This document shows, piece by piece, positions 15,856-25,835 of a stretch of DNA of 64,000 nt (within the stretch, counting starts at the first letter, position 1; every line of letters starts with the position of its first letter). The DNA is from Opitutus sp. Lineage in GTDB: Bacteria; Verrucomicrobiota; Verrucomicrobiia; Opitutales; Opitutaceae. The stretch is taken from NCBI GenBank assembly GCA_013821985.1, contig PNJQ01000005.1, positions 1 to 64,000 of the forward strand, read 5' to 3'. Made by a program: the position numbers and the translations under genes. The notes under the pieces were generated by a model. It made no database searches, was not told where the DNA came from, and worked only from the letters and a program-made list of their open reading frames with translations.

Positions 15856-17523
15856 ATGCTTCGCGTCACCCTGCTCGCCAGCGCGCTGGCGATTTCCGCG
15901 GCGGCCCAGCCGGCCGATCTGCTCCTAGTCAACGGCAACATCCACACACTCGACGCCGCGCAACCCCGCGCGACCGCGATCGCGGTCCGCGGTGATCGCA
16001 TCGTCTTCGTCGGCGACGCGGCGGGCGCGGAGCAATTCCGCGCCGGCGCGAAGCGCGTCATCGATTTGCACGGCGCGACGGTGGTGCCCGGTCTCAACGA
16101 CGCGCACATGCACCTCGAAGGCGTCGGGGAGCGCGAACTGTCGTTCGACCTCGAAGGCACGAAGAGCGTGACCGATCTCCAGGCCAAGGTCGCCGCGCGC
16201 GTCGCCTCCGCGCCCGCGAAAAAATGGATTGTCGGCCGCGGGTGGATCGAGACGCATTGGCCGGAGAAGCGATTTCCCGCGCGGCAGGATCTCGATGCAG
16301 TGGCGCCGCAGCATCCCGTCGTGCTGGTGCGCGCCGACGGCCATGCGCTCGTGGCGAACTCGCTCGCGTTGCGCCTCGGCGGCGTGACGCGCGACACGCC
16401 GGCACCGTCCGGCGGCGAAATTCTCCACGATGCGCAGGGCGAACCGACGGGCATGTTGATTGACCAGGCGATGACTCTCGCAATGCGCCTCGTGCCGCCT
16501 TCGACCCCGGAGGAAGTGGAGCAATTTCTCGTCGTCGGCGCGGCGCGCGAAGCACGCCTCGGCTGGACCGGCGTGCAAAATGCGGGCAATTCGTTCGAAG
16601 ATTCCGAGCGGCTCCGCCGGTTGATTGCAGACGGCAGAGTGAAGATCCGTGTTTACGACTCCCTGAGCGGCGCCGATGGCAGTGGCGTGAAACTGCTCGC
16701 CGCTGGTCCGGTGATTGGGGAAAGCGCCGGGCGGTTCACGCGCCGGGGCGTGAAGCTCTACATCGACGGTGCGCTCGGCTCGCGCGGCGCAGCGCTGCTC
16801 GCGCCGTATGCGGATTATCCGCAGTCATCCGGGTTGTTGATGCAGGAAGAGGCGAAGCTGATGCCGTTTCTCACCGATGCGTTGCGCCAGGGAATCCAAA
16901 TCCAGACGCACGCGATCGGCGACCGTGGCAACCGCAGCGTCCTCGATTGGTATGAGAAGGCGCTGGCTGCGGTGCCCGTCGCCGAGCGCGGCGTCGCGCA
17001 GCCGCGTTGGCGCATTGAGCACGCGCAGATCATTCACCCCACGGACATCCCGCGCTTCGCTCAACTCGGTGTCATCGCGTCGATGCAGCCGTCGCACGCG
17101 ATCGGCGATTTGTTTTTTGCGCCGAGTCGTCTCGGAAAAGACCGGCTCGCGTGCGCCTACGCGTGGCAATCACTCTTGAAATCCGGCGCGGTGATCGCGT
17201 CCGGCTCCGATGCGCCCGTCGAGCGCGGCGAGCCGATGATCGAATTCTACGCCGCTGTCGCGCGGCGTTCGCTGGACGGATTCGCAAACGAGGACTGGCA
17301 TCTCGAGCAGCGCATGACGCGCGAGCAGGCCTTGCGGGCGATGACGCTCGATGCCGCCTTCGCGACGTTCGAGGAAAAGCAGCGCGGCAGCATCGAAGTG
17401 GGCAAGTGGGCTGATTTCACCGTGCTCTCCGCGGACATCCTGAAGATTCCCGAGCCCGAAATTTTGAAGACGCGGTGTCTCTACACGATCGTCGGCGGCG
17501 AGGTCGTGCATGAGGCGAAGTGA
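15856..17523 (+). CDS. Exported amidohydrolase, YtcJ-like
   Basis: 555 aa. The ATG at 15856 is chosen because it begins a signal peptide (LRVTLLASALAISAAAQ). It is a metal-dependent amidohydrolase of the YtcJ/amidohydrolase-3 group. Visible motifs are the HxH site GLNDAHMHLEG, IDGALGSRGAALLAPY, the metal-binding His in IQTHAIGDRGNR, RIEHAQIIHP, and the terminal Asp in ASGSDAPVERGEPM. Substrate cannot be read from sequence; relatives act on N-acyl amino acids or cyclic amides. The region 17524-17598 downstream holds CCAGC-GACCAG-GCTGG but no T-run. Confidence 0.88.
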   Translation: MLRVTLLASALAISAAAQPADLLLVNGNIHTLDAAQPRATAIAVRGDRIVFVGDAAGAEQFRAGAKRVIDLHGATVVPGLNDAHMHLEGVGERELSFDLEGTKSVTDLQAKVAARVASAPAKKWIVGRGWIETHWPEKRFPARQDLDAVAPQHPVVLVRADGHALVANSLALRLGGVTRDTPAPSGGEILHDAQGEPTGMLIDQAMTLAMRLVPPSTPEEVEQFLVVGAAREARLGWTGVQNAGNSFEDSERLRRLIADGRVKIRVYDSLSGADGSGVKLLAAGPVIGESAGRFTRRGVKLYIDGALGSRGAALLAPYADYPQSSGLLMQEEAKLMPFLTDALRQGIQIQTHAIGDRGNRSVLDWYEKALAAVPVAERGVAQPRWRIEHAQIIHPTDIPRFAQLGVIASMQPSHAIGDLFFAPSRLGKDRLACAYAWQSLLKSGAVIASGSDAPVERGEPMIEFYAAVARRSLDGFANEDWHLEQRMTREQALRAMTLDAAFATFEEKQRGSIEVGKWADFTVLSADILKIPEPEILKTRCLYTIVGGEVVHEAK

Positions 17524-17598
17524 CGCCGGGCCAGCGACCAGGCTGGAGCCGGTGCGGCCTCCGTCGGGTGCGTCGCTCAGGCGCGCCGTGCTTCCACG

Positions 17599-19509
17599 TC
17601 ACGCCGCGGTGGACACCAAGGCTGGCTGTTTCTGCTCGGTGCGGTCCTGCCGAAATGGAACGGGCGACTCGCCGGGGGTGGTCGCACCCGGCCCGCGCTC
17701 CGAGCCGTCCAGGAGAATTTCAAGATTCCTGACCTGTTCGGCGAGCATGCCCGCTTGCGCGCTGAGTTCCTCCGCGGTGCTCGCGACCTCTTCGGCGCTG
17801 CTGGCGTTTGATTGCGTGATCTTGTCCATCTGACCCACGGCGCCGTTGACCTGTTCGATTCCCGAACGTTGTTCGGACGAGGCGGTCGAAATTTCCGCGA
17901 CGGCCGCGGCGAGCTGATGCACCTGCGTCTGAATGTTGCGCAGACTGGCCGCGACTTCCGTGCTTAGCTGCACGCCCTCGCGACTGCGTCGGGTGGAGTC
18001 TTCGATCTTGGTGGCGGTTTCCCGGGCGGCGCTGGCCGACCGTTGGGCCAACGCGCGCACTTCCTCCGCCACGACGGCGAAGCCCGCGCCCATTTCACCG
18101 GCCCGCGCGGCTTCCACGGCCGCGTTCAGGGCGAGAATATTGGTCTGAAACGCAATTTCGTCGATGGTCTTCAGGATCTTCGCGATCTCGATGCTTGCCT
18201 CGGAAATCGACGACATGGCGGCCGACATCTGCTCCATTTGCCGCGCGCCTTCGTCCGCCGACTCGCGCGCCTTGGCGGCGGCCAGCTTGGCTCCGGCGGC
18301 ACTGTCGGCGTTGCGTTTGGTCATTGAACTCAACTCCTCGAGGGAGGCACTGGTCTCCTCGAGCGAGGCCGCCTGTTCCGACGCGCCGGAGGCGAGGGTC
18401 TGACTCATGCCGGCAACTTCCGCTGCGGCCGCGCCGGTTTCGCGCGAGCTCGCGCCGAGCGCGGTGGAAATGCGGCGCAACTGTCCCGAAATCTGTCGGC
18501 TCAGCCACCAGCCCAGAACCATGGCCAGCAACGTGCCGCCGGTGGCAGCCGCGACGGTGGTCCAGCTCGTGCGGCGTCCTTCGACTGAAGCAGCGGCTGC
18601 ATTGGAGGCCCCAGCCGCGGTCTGCGTTTCCAGGACCTTGTCCAAGGCCCGCATCACGGCGAGTTCCGCAGGCTGAGCGTCAATGATCACCTTGCGCTCC
18701 AGTTCGTCGTAGATGCCGCGCGCCTGCGCCGTCTCGCGCAGAATATCCGCGAACAGCGCCATGACCTGCTCTGCGGCCGGACGCATTTGCTCATCGAGCA
18801 CGCGTTGGGCGGAAGCAGCATCGCCAGCGGCCAGCTTGGTCTGGATCAGCCCGACCGCCGCATGGAAGCGATCGTGCGGCGCCGTGGCCCGTTCCATCAC
18901 CGTCCGGATGGCGGCGTTGCGGGTGTGGAACTGGCTAAGCCATTTTCCAAATCGGCAGGCGTGGGAGTCGGCGCCGCCGGTGTAACCTGTGCCGTGGCTG
19001 ACCTGATCGCCGGCTTTCGCGAGTGCGGCGTAATGGTCGCCCCGGAAGCCTTCTTGCCAGGTCTCGAGCTGCACTGGGTCGGTCATATCGAGTTCCATCA
19101 GTCGCCGCACGAGCGCGAGCGCATCAACATTGAATTTCTCCCAGGTTGCCAAATCGCGCAGCAGGGTGGCGTGCTCTTCCTGTTCAACGGCGTCCAGGCG
19201 ATGCGCGCCCGCAGCCACGAGGTGGTTGCGGTATTTCTGTTCCGCCTCTCGCTGGACCGCGATCGCGTCGGTCCGCTCCGTCGCCGAGAGATGGCTCGAG
19301 AGGACGGTGCGCTGTGCAACTTGCATCGCCTCGATTTCCCGGGCCGCGGAAAGGTAGGCCTGCACTTTCGGCAACGAATCGGTGCCAAGCGTTTGGGCAC
19401 GCCGGGAGAGATTGCGGGCGCTGAGGAATCCGACGAACGCCACCAGCAGCACAATGCCGCTGAGACTGAAGAAACTCCACAGGAGTTTGGCGCGAAGGGA
19501 GAGGTGCAT
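17599..19509 (-). CDS. Methyl-accepting chemotaxis protein with periplasmic CZB-like domain
   Basis: 636 aa from the ATG at 19509, which begins a membrane helix ([19 protein letters not shown]). The sensor region lies between membrane helix 1 (10-30) and helix 2 (about 317-336). It contains [10 protein letters not shown] (Cys185) and [10 protein letters not shown] (His212, His216), the zinc-ligand pattern of CZB domains. A HAMP-like segment is followed by the signalling hairpin tip [37 protein letters not shown]. The C-terminus ([19 protein letters not shown]) has no NWETF-type CheR pentapeptide. No other chemotaxis gene is nearby. Confidence 0.88.
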   Translation of the reverse strand: MHLSLRAKLLWSFFSLSGIVLLVAFVGFLSARNLSRRAQTLGTDSLPKVQAYLSAAREIEAMQVAQRTVLSSHLSATERTDAIAVQREAEQKYRNHLVAAGAHRLDAVEQEEHATLLRDLATWEKFNVDALALVRRLMELDMTDPVQLETWQEGFRGDHYAALAKAGDQVSHGTGYTGGADSHACRFGKWLSQFHTRNAAIRTVMERATAPHDRFHAAVGLIQTKLAAGDAASAQRVLDEQMRPAAEQVMALFADILRETAQARGIYDELERKVIIDAQPAELAVMRALDKVLETQTAAGASNAAAASVEGRRTSWTTVAAATGGTLLAMVLGWWLSRQISGQLRRISTALGASSRETGAAAAEVAGMSQTLASGASEQAASLEETSASLEELSSMTKRNADSAAGAKLAAAKARESADEGARQMEQMSAAMSSISEASIEIAKILKTIDEIAFQTNILALNAAVEAARAGEMGAGFAVVAEEVRALAQRSASAARETATKIEDSTRRSREGVQLSTEVAASLRNIQTQVHQLAAAVAEISTASSEQRSGIEQVNGAVGQMDKITQSNASSAEEVASTAEELSAQAGMLAEQVRNLEILLDGSERGPGATTPGESPVPFRQDRTEQKQPALVSTAA

Positions 19510-19702
19510 GAATGACAGGGGACCCCAGCGTCGCGAAATGGCGGCGCCGGTTTCACGATATCGGCGCGTTTCGTGATGCACCGAAGCAGAAGCGCACCAT
19601 AGCATACCAGAAGATAATCCGCATAAGCGCAGCAGCGGACCCGGCCCGTGCTCCGGCCCAAAATCGAACGGGCCGAATGGCCACGGGTCCGCCGACTTCG
19701 CG

Positions 19703-20884
19703 CTAATTCGCCCGGCGCCAGATCTCGCGATACGCGCGCACGAAGGCCGGCAGCGCCACCGCGTCGGAGTGCAACTCGCGTTGCAAACGCATCACCAGGC
19801 GCGGGTGCGTGAGCGCCTCGGGCTCCCACAGCAGCAGCGTGAGCGAGCGCAGCAGGCGTTCGCGCGGCGAACGCAGCGGCTGCCCGGAGAGCAAGCCGCG
19901 CGCGCCGTTCTGCCAGAGTTGGGCGGCGAGCTTGCGCGGCGAGCCGCCGGCGCTGTCCTTGGCGTGCATTTCGAGCGCGTAGTGGCGCGCGTTCGCGAAG
20001 GGGAGGCCGAGGCGCTGTTCCTCGACCCAGAGCCAGACCTGCAACGCGTGCGGCAAGAGCTGTTCCCAGCGGGCGCGCAGCTGGTCGCGCGATTCGGTCG
20101 AACAGGTGGGGTGCAGTTTGAACCGCACGCCGTCCACATGCAGCCGGAGAATTTCCTCGCGCCAAGCCGGTGCGTTCGCGAGCGCGAGGTCGTGCTTGAG
20201 CCGGCGGTGGCGCTCCTTGCAACTCCAGTGGTAACGGTGAAAGACCGTCAGCACCGCGTCGCCGAGCGCGAGTTGCGCCTTGGCGATGTTGCGCGAAACA
20301 AAATCCGCGTCGGCCGGGGTGAACGCCGCATTCTCGAGCAGTTCGCGCGCGAACAGCAGGCCGCTGCAGCGGTTCATCAGGAGGCGCGTCGCCTCGGCGA
20401 GCGGAATCTTCGGCGCGTGGCAGTGGTGCGAGCAGCGTTGAAAATAGTAGTCCGAACCGAAGAGCACGCGGTGCGCGGACACGAGGTCGTAGCTGAACAT
20501 GCTGATCGGTTGGCGCTCGAATTCGCGGCCCGACGCGATCTTGAACTCGACGTGGGCGCCCGCCGACGGCGTGAGAATCTCGCCGAGCACGTCGAGCGCG
20601 CGCGCGTGTCTCCATTCGTTGAGATGGCGGTTGCCGCCGGCAAAGACGTAGAACTCGAGGTCGTTGTAGGGTCGCTCGCCGCGTTCCGTCACAAGCACGC
20701 CGCCCTCGCCGCGACCGTAGCCGCCGCCAAGATAAACGGCCTCGAGCTTCGCGGGCGGGATGAGCGCGCGCACCGCGTGCAGCACGCGCGAGCACGTGCG
20801 TTCCAGGTGCTCCTCGAGCGCCTCGCCCCCCTCGGGGGTGAAGCGTTGGTTAGGCCGGGTGCTGGAGAGCGGGCAGGCGGACAT
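19703..20884 (-). CDS. Uncharacterised nucleotidyltransferase-like protein in polysaccharide locus
   Basis: 393 aa from the ATG at 20884; the track's upstream 106 codons are the shadow of the glycosyltransferase. An early [13 protein letters not shown] followed by [10 protein letters not shown] resembles the Gly-rich hairpin and acidic strand of pol-beta nucleotidyltransferases, where G-S/Y and D-x-D/E bind nucleotide and Mg. The remainder is helical with many His/Cys/Arg residues ([29 protein letters not shown]). Its start overlaps the upstream GT2 gene by 35 bp, so they are cotranscribed. No named family is recognised. Confidence 0.7.
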   Translation of the reverse strand: MSACPLSSTRPNQRFTPEGGEALEEHLERTCSRVLHAVRALIPPAKLEAVYLGGGYGRGEGGVLVTERGERPYNDLEFYVFAGGNRHLNEWRHARALDVLGEILTPSAGAHVEFKIASGREFERQPISMFSYDLVSAHRVLFGSDYYFQRCSHHCHAPKIPLAEATRLLMNRCSGLLFARELLENAAFTPADADFVSRNIAKAQLALGDAVLTVFHRYHWSCKERHRRLKHDLALANAPAWREEILRLHVDGVRFKLHPTCSTESRDQLRARWEQLLPHALQVWLWVEEQRLGLPFANARHYALEMHAKDSAGGSPRKLAAQLWQNGARGLLSGQPLRSPRERLLRSLTLLLWEPEALTHPRLVMRLQRELHSDAVALPAFVRAYREIWRRAN

Positions 20885-21791
20885 GGGGCACGGACGCAGG
20901 GGTTTCGGTTTCGTGGAAATAGTGTCCGGCGTGATGGACCGCGCGACCGGCGCGAAAGCCGTCGAGGCGGCCCGCGCGTTGCGCCCAGCGGGTGCGCAGG
21001 GCATGCGGCCATTCGCCGAGGCGACGCTCGCGCACGCAGTAGGCGAAGTCGCGCCGCGCGTCGTTGCACCAGCCGAGCGCGAAGGAGCGCAGCCATTTCC
21101 CATCCGCCGCGCGGCCGGAGTCGGTGGCGGCGGCGGCCCACGCTTCGCCGAAGCTGCGCTTGTAGATCTGGCGCGGCGTGTAGTTGTGTGAATGCATGAC
21201 AACGGAGTCGGGGCAGTAGGCTACGCGGTAGCCCTGCGCGCGGCACCAGCGGGTGTATTCGTCGTCCTCGGAGTATTGCATGCTCTCGAGGAAGCCGCGG
21301 CGCGCCCACACGTCCTTGCGAATGCCCGAGCCGACCATGCTGAAAAAATGGTCCCACGCCGCCGCATCGCGCCGCGGTCCGAAGCAGCGTTCATAGTCGT
21401 GGGCGAAGACCGCCTGGCAATCCGGGCGCGGCACCTGCCGGCTGTAGGCGGCGGCGGTGCGGGGCTGCTGCAGCGTTTCGACGAGCGGGCGCAGCCAGTT
21501 CGTGTCGATCGGCGTCGCATCGGCGTTGAGAAAAATTCCGAGTTCGTAGCGCGCGAGCTGCATGCCGTGGTTCAGCACGCGGCTCGGGTTGTAGTCGCTG
21601 CTCGGGATCGAAATGAAATGCTTCGGCGCGAATCGCCGGATGAGTTCCACGGAGCCGTCGGTCGAGCCGGAGTCGATCACGATGAGTTCCCACGCGCGAT
21701 AATTCTGCGCCTGCAGCGCGGGCAACGTGTCGCGAAGCGCCCAGGCTTCGTTGAACGAGCGGAGAATGATGCTGACAGGCGCGTCGGTCAT
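20850..21791 (-). CDS. Glycosyltransferase family 2
   Basis: 313 aa, GT-A fold. SIILRSFNEAWALRDTLPAL and ELIVIDSGSTDGSVELI form the nucleotide-binding half; LNADATPID supplies the DxD-like site; EDDEYTRWCRAQGYRVAYCPDSVV carries the usual acidic base region. It transfers an activated sugar to a growing glycan, probably in the exopolysaccharide made by this locus. Divergent from the next GT2, with 119 bp between starts. Confidence 0.88.
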   Translation of the reverse strand: MTDAPVSIILRSFNEAWALRDTLPALQAQNYRAWELIVIDSGSTDGSVELIRRFAPKHFISIPSSDYNPSRVLNHGMQLARYELGIFLNADATPIDTNWLRPLVETLQQPRTAAAYSRQVPRPDCQAVFAHDYERCFGPRRDAAAWDHFFSMVGSGIRKDVWARRGFLESMQYSEDDEYTRWCRAQGYRVAYCPDSVVMHSHNYTPRQIYKRSFGEAWAAAATDSGRAADGKWLRSFALGWCNDARRDFAYCVRERRLGEWPHALRTRWAQRAGRLDGFRAGRAVHHAGHYFHETETPASVPHVRLPALQHPA

Positions 21792-21910
21792 GGCGGGGAA
21801 GGACCACCATCATGCCGCGCCGCACGGCACCGAGACATGGGGTCAAGACCACCTTCGAGGGAGGTAGGGACCTACTGCGCATGGCGGTGCCCACCCGCTA
21901 ACTTAGCGTC

Positions 21911-23089
21911 ATGCCTACCCTCGATGTCGCCTGCTCCGAGCCCGCGCGCCGCCTGCCGCAAGACGACCTGGCCGTCCCGACCTGCTTCTCGCTCGGGATC
22001 ATGGCGTGGAATGAAGAAAATGCCATCGGCACGGCACTCGCCTCGCTGTTGAGCCAATCGATCTTCGCGATGCTCGCCGCCCGCGGCGAACGCGCCGAAA
22101 TCGTCGTGTTGCCGAACGGCTGCACCGACCGCACGGCAGACGTCGCGCGCGAAACGATTGAGCGCCTGCGCGAGGATCATCCCTATCCGGACGCGTTCAC
22201 CGCGCGCGTGTGCGAACTCGAACAGCCGGGTCGCAACAACGCCTGGAACCGCTTCGTGCACGAATTCTCCGCGAAGGAGTCGCGCGCGATTTTCATGATG
22301 GACGCGGATATCGTTTTTCACGGCGCCGACTCGCTGCGCAGCATGCTCGTCACGCTCGAGGACGACCGCGAGGCCATGGTCGTGACGGACCGCGCGCTCA
22401 AGGAAATCGAGTTCAAGCCGGTGAAGTCGCTGCGCGATCGCGTTTCGCTCGCCATCTCCGCGATGAACGGGACCAGCCAGGGCTGGTTCACGGGGCAGCT
22501 CTACGGCATGCGCGCGCACATTGCGCGGAATCTCTATCTGCCGCGCGATTTCGGCGCGCCGGACGACGGTTTTTTCAAGCAGGTGATCTGCACGGATTTT
22601 CTCACGCGACCGCAGAATCTCCGCCGCGTCGCGCGCGCGCCCGAGGCGGCGCACATCTTCGAAGCCTACACGTCGGTCGCCGACGTGTTGAAGAACCAGC
22701 AACGGCAGATGATCGGGCAAACGATCGTGCACGTGCTGCTCGAGCATTTGAAAACGCGACCGCACGCCGAGCGGGTGAACCTCGCCGCGACGCTGCGCCG
22801 CGCCGAGGCGCGTGACCCGGACTGGCTGAAAAAGCTGCTCGGTCGCCATCTCGCGCAGACGCGGTTTTTCTGGGACCTGTTTCCGGGGCTGCTTTCGTTC
22901 CGCCTGCAGCGCTGGTGGAAGCTCGGCGCCTGGGAGCGCGTGAAATATTTCCCCGTCGCGCTCATCGGCACCGTCGTCACGGCGATCTGCGGGTGGCGCG
23001 CCTGGCGCTTCCTGCGCAGCGGCCACACGCATTTCTGGCCGAAGGCGACGCGCGGTGCGCTGCTCCAGTCGGGCGCCGCAGCCCGCTGA
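21911..23089 (+). CDS. Glycosyltransferase family 2, membrane associated
   Basis: 392 aa. A GT-A domain with FSLGIMAWNEENAIGTALASLLSQ, VVLPNGCTDRTADVAR and FMMDADIVFHG (DxD), and later PDDGFFKQVICTDF. The C-terminal part contains a probable membrane anchor (YFPVALIGTVVTAICGWRAW). It is the first gene of a rightward four-gene run whose members are spaced by 6 bp, 1 bp and an overlap, so an operon is likely. Confidence 0.87.
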   Translation: MPTLDVACSEPARRLPQDDLAVPTCFSLGIMAWNEENAIGTALASLLSQSIFAMLAARGERAEIVVLPNGCTDRTADVARETIERLREDHPYPDAFTARVCELEQPGRNNAWNRFVHEFSAKESRAIFMMDADIVFHGADSLRSMLVTLEDDREAMVVTDRALKEIEFKPVKSLRDRVSLAISAMNGTSQGWFTGQLYGMRAHIARNLYLPRDFGAPDDGFFKQVICTDFLTRPQNLRRVARAPEAAHIFEAYTSVADVLKNQQRQMIGQTIVHVLLEHLKTRPHAERVNLAATLRRAEARDPDWLKKLLGRHLAQTRFFWDLFPGLLSFRLQRWWKLGAWERVKYFPVALIGTVVTAICGWRAWRFLRSGHTHFWPKATRGALLQSGAAAR

Positions 23090-23095
23090 AATTTT

Positions 23096-24574
23096 GTGAT
23101 CCCCAATCCTACCCCGGAGTCCATCGTGCAAACCAAGGATTTTCTCGCAGCTTCCCTGCTGCTGGCGGCGACCTGTGGCGGCATATTTCTGTCCAGTGTC
23201 TCCTATCGCGCGCGCGCGCTGATGTTCATCTCGCTCATCGCCGGCGCGGTGTTCGTCGATTACGAACTGGTCGGCGTCGAGTTCATGAGCCTCTTCTGGT
23301 ATCGCGGCACGACCCGCGGTTTCGAAATGACGATCTTCGACGTGCTCGCGTTCAGCGTTTTCGTCGGCTCGTTGATTTCTCCGCATCATCCACACGGACG
23401 ATGGTTCTGGCCGGCCGGCATCGGACTGCTCGTCGCGCTGCTGGGCTACTCGTTGCTGAGTGTGCTCACGGCGGAGCCGTATCTCACCGGAATGTTCGAA
23501 TGGCACAAGATGCTGCGCGGTGCGCTGGTCGTCTGCGCCGCGGCGGCGTATGTGCGCACCGAGCGGGAATTGCGGCAGTTCGTCTTTGCGCTCGGCGGGG
23601 CCGCTCTGATCGAGGCGCTGTTTGCGGTGAAGCAGAGGTATTTGAACGACATGGACCGGTCGCCCGGCACGGTCCTGCATCCGAACACGCTCTCGATGTA
23701 TTTCTGCACCGTTACGCCGGTGCTGGCGGCCGCGGCGTTGTCGCGGTTTCCCGGCTGGCTGAGAACGTGGTGCGCGCTCGCGGTCGGGGGCGCCGCGGTC
23801 GGAACATTGCTGACCGTTTCCCGCGCGGGCATTCCGATTTTTGCGGTGACGATGGCCGGCGTCGGGCTGTGGTGCATCGACTGGCGCATCACCGCCCGCA
23901 AGCTGGCGATCTCGTGCGTCGTGGCGGTGGCGGCGTTTGTGGTCGTGCGTGGTTCGTGGAATGTGCTGGTCGAACGCTTCACGCAGGCGACGCTCGAGCA
24001 GGAGTATCTCGATCCGAACAAGGAGGGCCGCGGGGTCTATCTGCGCTGGGCGGCGGCGATTTTGGAAGATCACCCGCACGGCGTCGGGCTGAACAACTGG
24101 TCTTATTACGTCAGCCGCAAATACGGGCCGGAGCTGGGCTATTACTATGAGGACTACGGCAACTTCGAACATGCGGAGACCGAGGTGCGACCGCACGCGG
24201 CGCCGGCGCATAATCTGTTCGCATTGACGGCGGGTGAACTCGGTTACGCGGGGGCGATCATTTTTGCGCTGCTGTGGCTGCGCTGGCTGCAACTCGGCGC
24301 CAAGTTTCTCTGGCGGCGGTGGGCAGAGCCAATGCATCGCGTGGGCGTGGGACTCTTCTTCGGCACCTGCGGCATTTTTCTGCAGAGCATGACCGAGTGG
24401 ACCTACCGCCAGACGGTGATCCATTTCACGTTCAGCGCCATGCTGGGCGTGCTCGCGAGTCTGGTCTGGTTCCGGCGCCATTCCGCCCCGGCGGTCGTCC
24501 TGCGGCAGGCCGCGGCCGAAGACGAAGAGGCGGAACTGCCCGTGGCCGAACCGATCGGCGCCGGCCGCTGGTAA
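23096..24574 (+). CDS. O-antigen ligase/polymerase-like membrane protein
   Basis: 492 aa with about ten hydrophobic helices. The large loop near residues 295-380 holds RGVYLRWAAAILEDHPHGVGLNNW and is followed by HNLFALTAGELGYAGAI, both typical of Wzy_C/O-antigen ligase family proteins that polymerise or ligate lipid-linked glycans at the periplasmic face. The start is a GTG at 23096, 6 bp after the preceding stop, without a strong ribosome site. The next gene begins 1 bp after its stop. Polymerase versus ligase cannot be told from sequence. Confidence 0.85.
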   Translation: MIPNPTPESIVQTKDFLAASLLLAATCGGIFLSSVSYRARALMFISLIAGAVFVDYELVGVEFMSLFWYRGTTRGFEMTIFDVLAFSVFVGSLISPHHPHGRWFWPAGIGLLVALLGYSLLSVLTAEPYLTGMFEWHKMLRGALVVCAAAAYVRTERELRQFVFALGGAALIEALFAVKQRYLNDMDRSPGTVLHPNTLSMYFCTVTPVLAAAALSRFPGWLRTWCALAVGGAAVGTLLTVSRAGIPIFAVTMAGVGLWCIDWRITARKLAISCVVAVAAFVVVRGSWNVLVERFTQATLEQEYLDPNKEGRGVYLRWAAAILEDHPHGVGLNNWSYYVSRKYGPELGYYYEDYGNFEHAETEVRPHAAPAHNLFALTAGELGYAGAIIFALLWLRWLQLGAKFLWRRWAEPMHRVGVGLFFGTCGIFLQSMTEWTYRQTVIHFTFSAMLGVLASLVWFRRHSAPAVVLRQAAAEDEEAELPVAEPIGAGRW

Positions 24575-24575
24575 C

Positions 24576-25835
24576 ATGAAGGTCGCCCATCTTCTCCGCA
24601 AATACGACCCCGCCGAATGGGGTGGCACCGAGACGGCCGTGCTGCGTCTGCTCAGCGGACTGCGGCAACATGGCATCGGCGCGGCGGTGCATGCGCCGCG
24701 CCTCGCCGCGGAGCCGCTGCAGGACCCGTTGCGCGACGCGGGCTTCGCGGTGCGGCGCTACGACGCGGTCGTGCCGGTATGGGGCATTCCCGACGAGGTG
24801 CGGCGGCAAATGGTCGCGGTCGGCGGCAATCTCGTTTCGTTCGAACTGCTCAGCGCGCTCTGGCGTGAGCCAGGTCTGAGCGTGGTGCATTCGCACGCGC
24901 TTGGCCGGCTCGGCGGCATCGGACTGACGGTCGCGCGGCGGAGAAAATTGCCTTTCGTTGTGACGATTCACGGCGGCTGTTACGATTTGCCCGCCTCGGT
25001 CAGCCGCGACATGAACCCGCCGCGCGCGCAGGGCATCGAGTGGGGCAAGGTCGTCGGTTGGGCGGTGCGGTCACGCCAGATGCTCGACGAGGCGGATGTG
25101 ATTTTCACCTGCAACCCGCGGGAAGCGGAAAAAATTCGCGAACGTCACCCGCGTCAGCGCGTCCGCGTCCAGCCGCACGGTGTCGATGCCGCGCGGTATC
25201 AGCAGGACCACCGGGCGGCGGCGCGTCTCGCGTTCCCGTGGCTCGAAGGTGCGCGCACGCTGCTCGTGCTCGGACGCCTCGACACGGTGAAGAATCCGGG
25301 CTGGGTGGTGGAGCGCATGACGGAGATGCTCGCGCGCGACCCGCAGGCGGAGCTCGTGCTCGCCGGCGCGTGCACCGAGCAGGCTTATGGCGAGGGCTTG
25401 AAACGTCGCGTGCGTGAACTCGGTCTTGAGGACCGCGTGCGCATCACGGGCGGTTTGCCCGCGGGCGACCCGCGCCTGATCGGCCTCATCCAAAGCGCGC
25501 GCGCGATGGTGCTGCCGTCAGTGTCGGAAACCTTCGGCCTCGTAATTCTCGAAGCGTGGGCCGCGGGCACGCCAATTCTCGCGAGCCGCACGTCAGGCGC
25601 CATGGCGCTGATTGAATCCGGCGTGAACGGTGTGCTGTTCGACCTCACGCGTCCGCTCGCCTTTGTCGAGGCCGCGCAAAAAGCGATGCACGACGAGTCG
25701 TGGCGCGCGCCGGTGATCGCGGCCGGCCGGCGCAAGGTGGAGGCGGAATACGACACCACCGTTATCGCCGGTCAGGTGAAGCAGGTTTATGAGGAACTCA
25801 TCGCGGAACGGCACCCACTTCGTCATACTGCGTGA
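24576..25835 (+). CDS. Glycosyltransferase family 4
   Basis: 419 aa, GT-B fold. The N-terminal acceptor domain starts MKVAHLLRKYDPAEWGGTET, the Gly-rich loop typical of GT4. The C-terminal donor domain has LLVLGRLDTVKNPGWVV, ARAMVLPSVSETFGLVILEAWAAGTPILAS and the E-x7-E motif (ETFGLVILEA). It probably adds a sugar in the exopolysaccharide repeat. Its 3' end overlaps the next gene by 47 bp. Confidence 0.9.
   Translation: MKVAHLLRKYDPAEWGGTETAVLRLLSGLRQHGIGAAVHAPRLAAEPLQDPLRDAGFAVRRYDAVVPVWGIPDEVRRQMVAVGGNLVSFELLSALWREPGLSVVHSHALGRLGGIGLTVARRRKLPFVVTIHGGCYDLPASVSRDMNPPRAQGIEWGKVVGWAVRSRQMLDEADVIFTCNPREAEKIRERHPRQRVRVQPHGVDAARYQQDHRAAARLAFPWLEGARTLLVLGRLDTVKNPGWVVERMTEMLARDPQAELVLAGACTEQAYGEGLKRRVRELGLEDRVRITGGLPAGDPRLIGLIQSARAMVLPSVSETFGLVILEAWAAGTPILASRTSGAMALIESGVNGVLFDLTRPLAFVEAAQKAMHDESWRAPVIAAGRRKVEAEYDTTVIAGQVKQVYEELIAERHPLRHTA

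Noticed and set aside
21872-24676. 934-aa minus-strand ORF, the longest listed
   Set aside because: Runs antisense through a GT2 gene and the O-antigen-ligase-like gene; no domain, biased composition.
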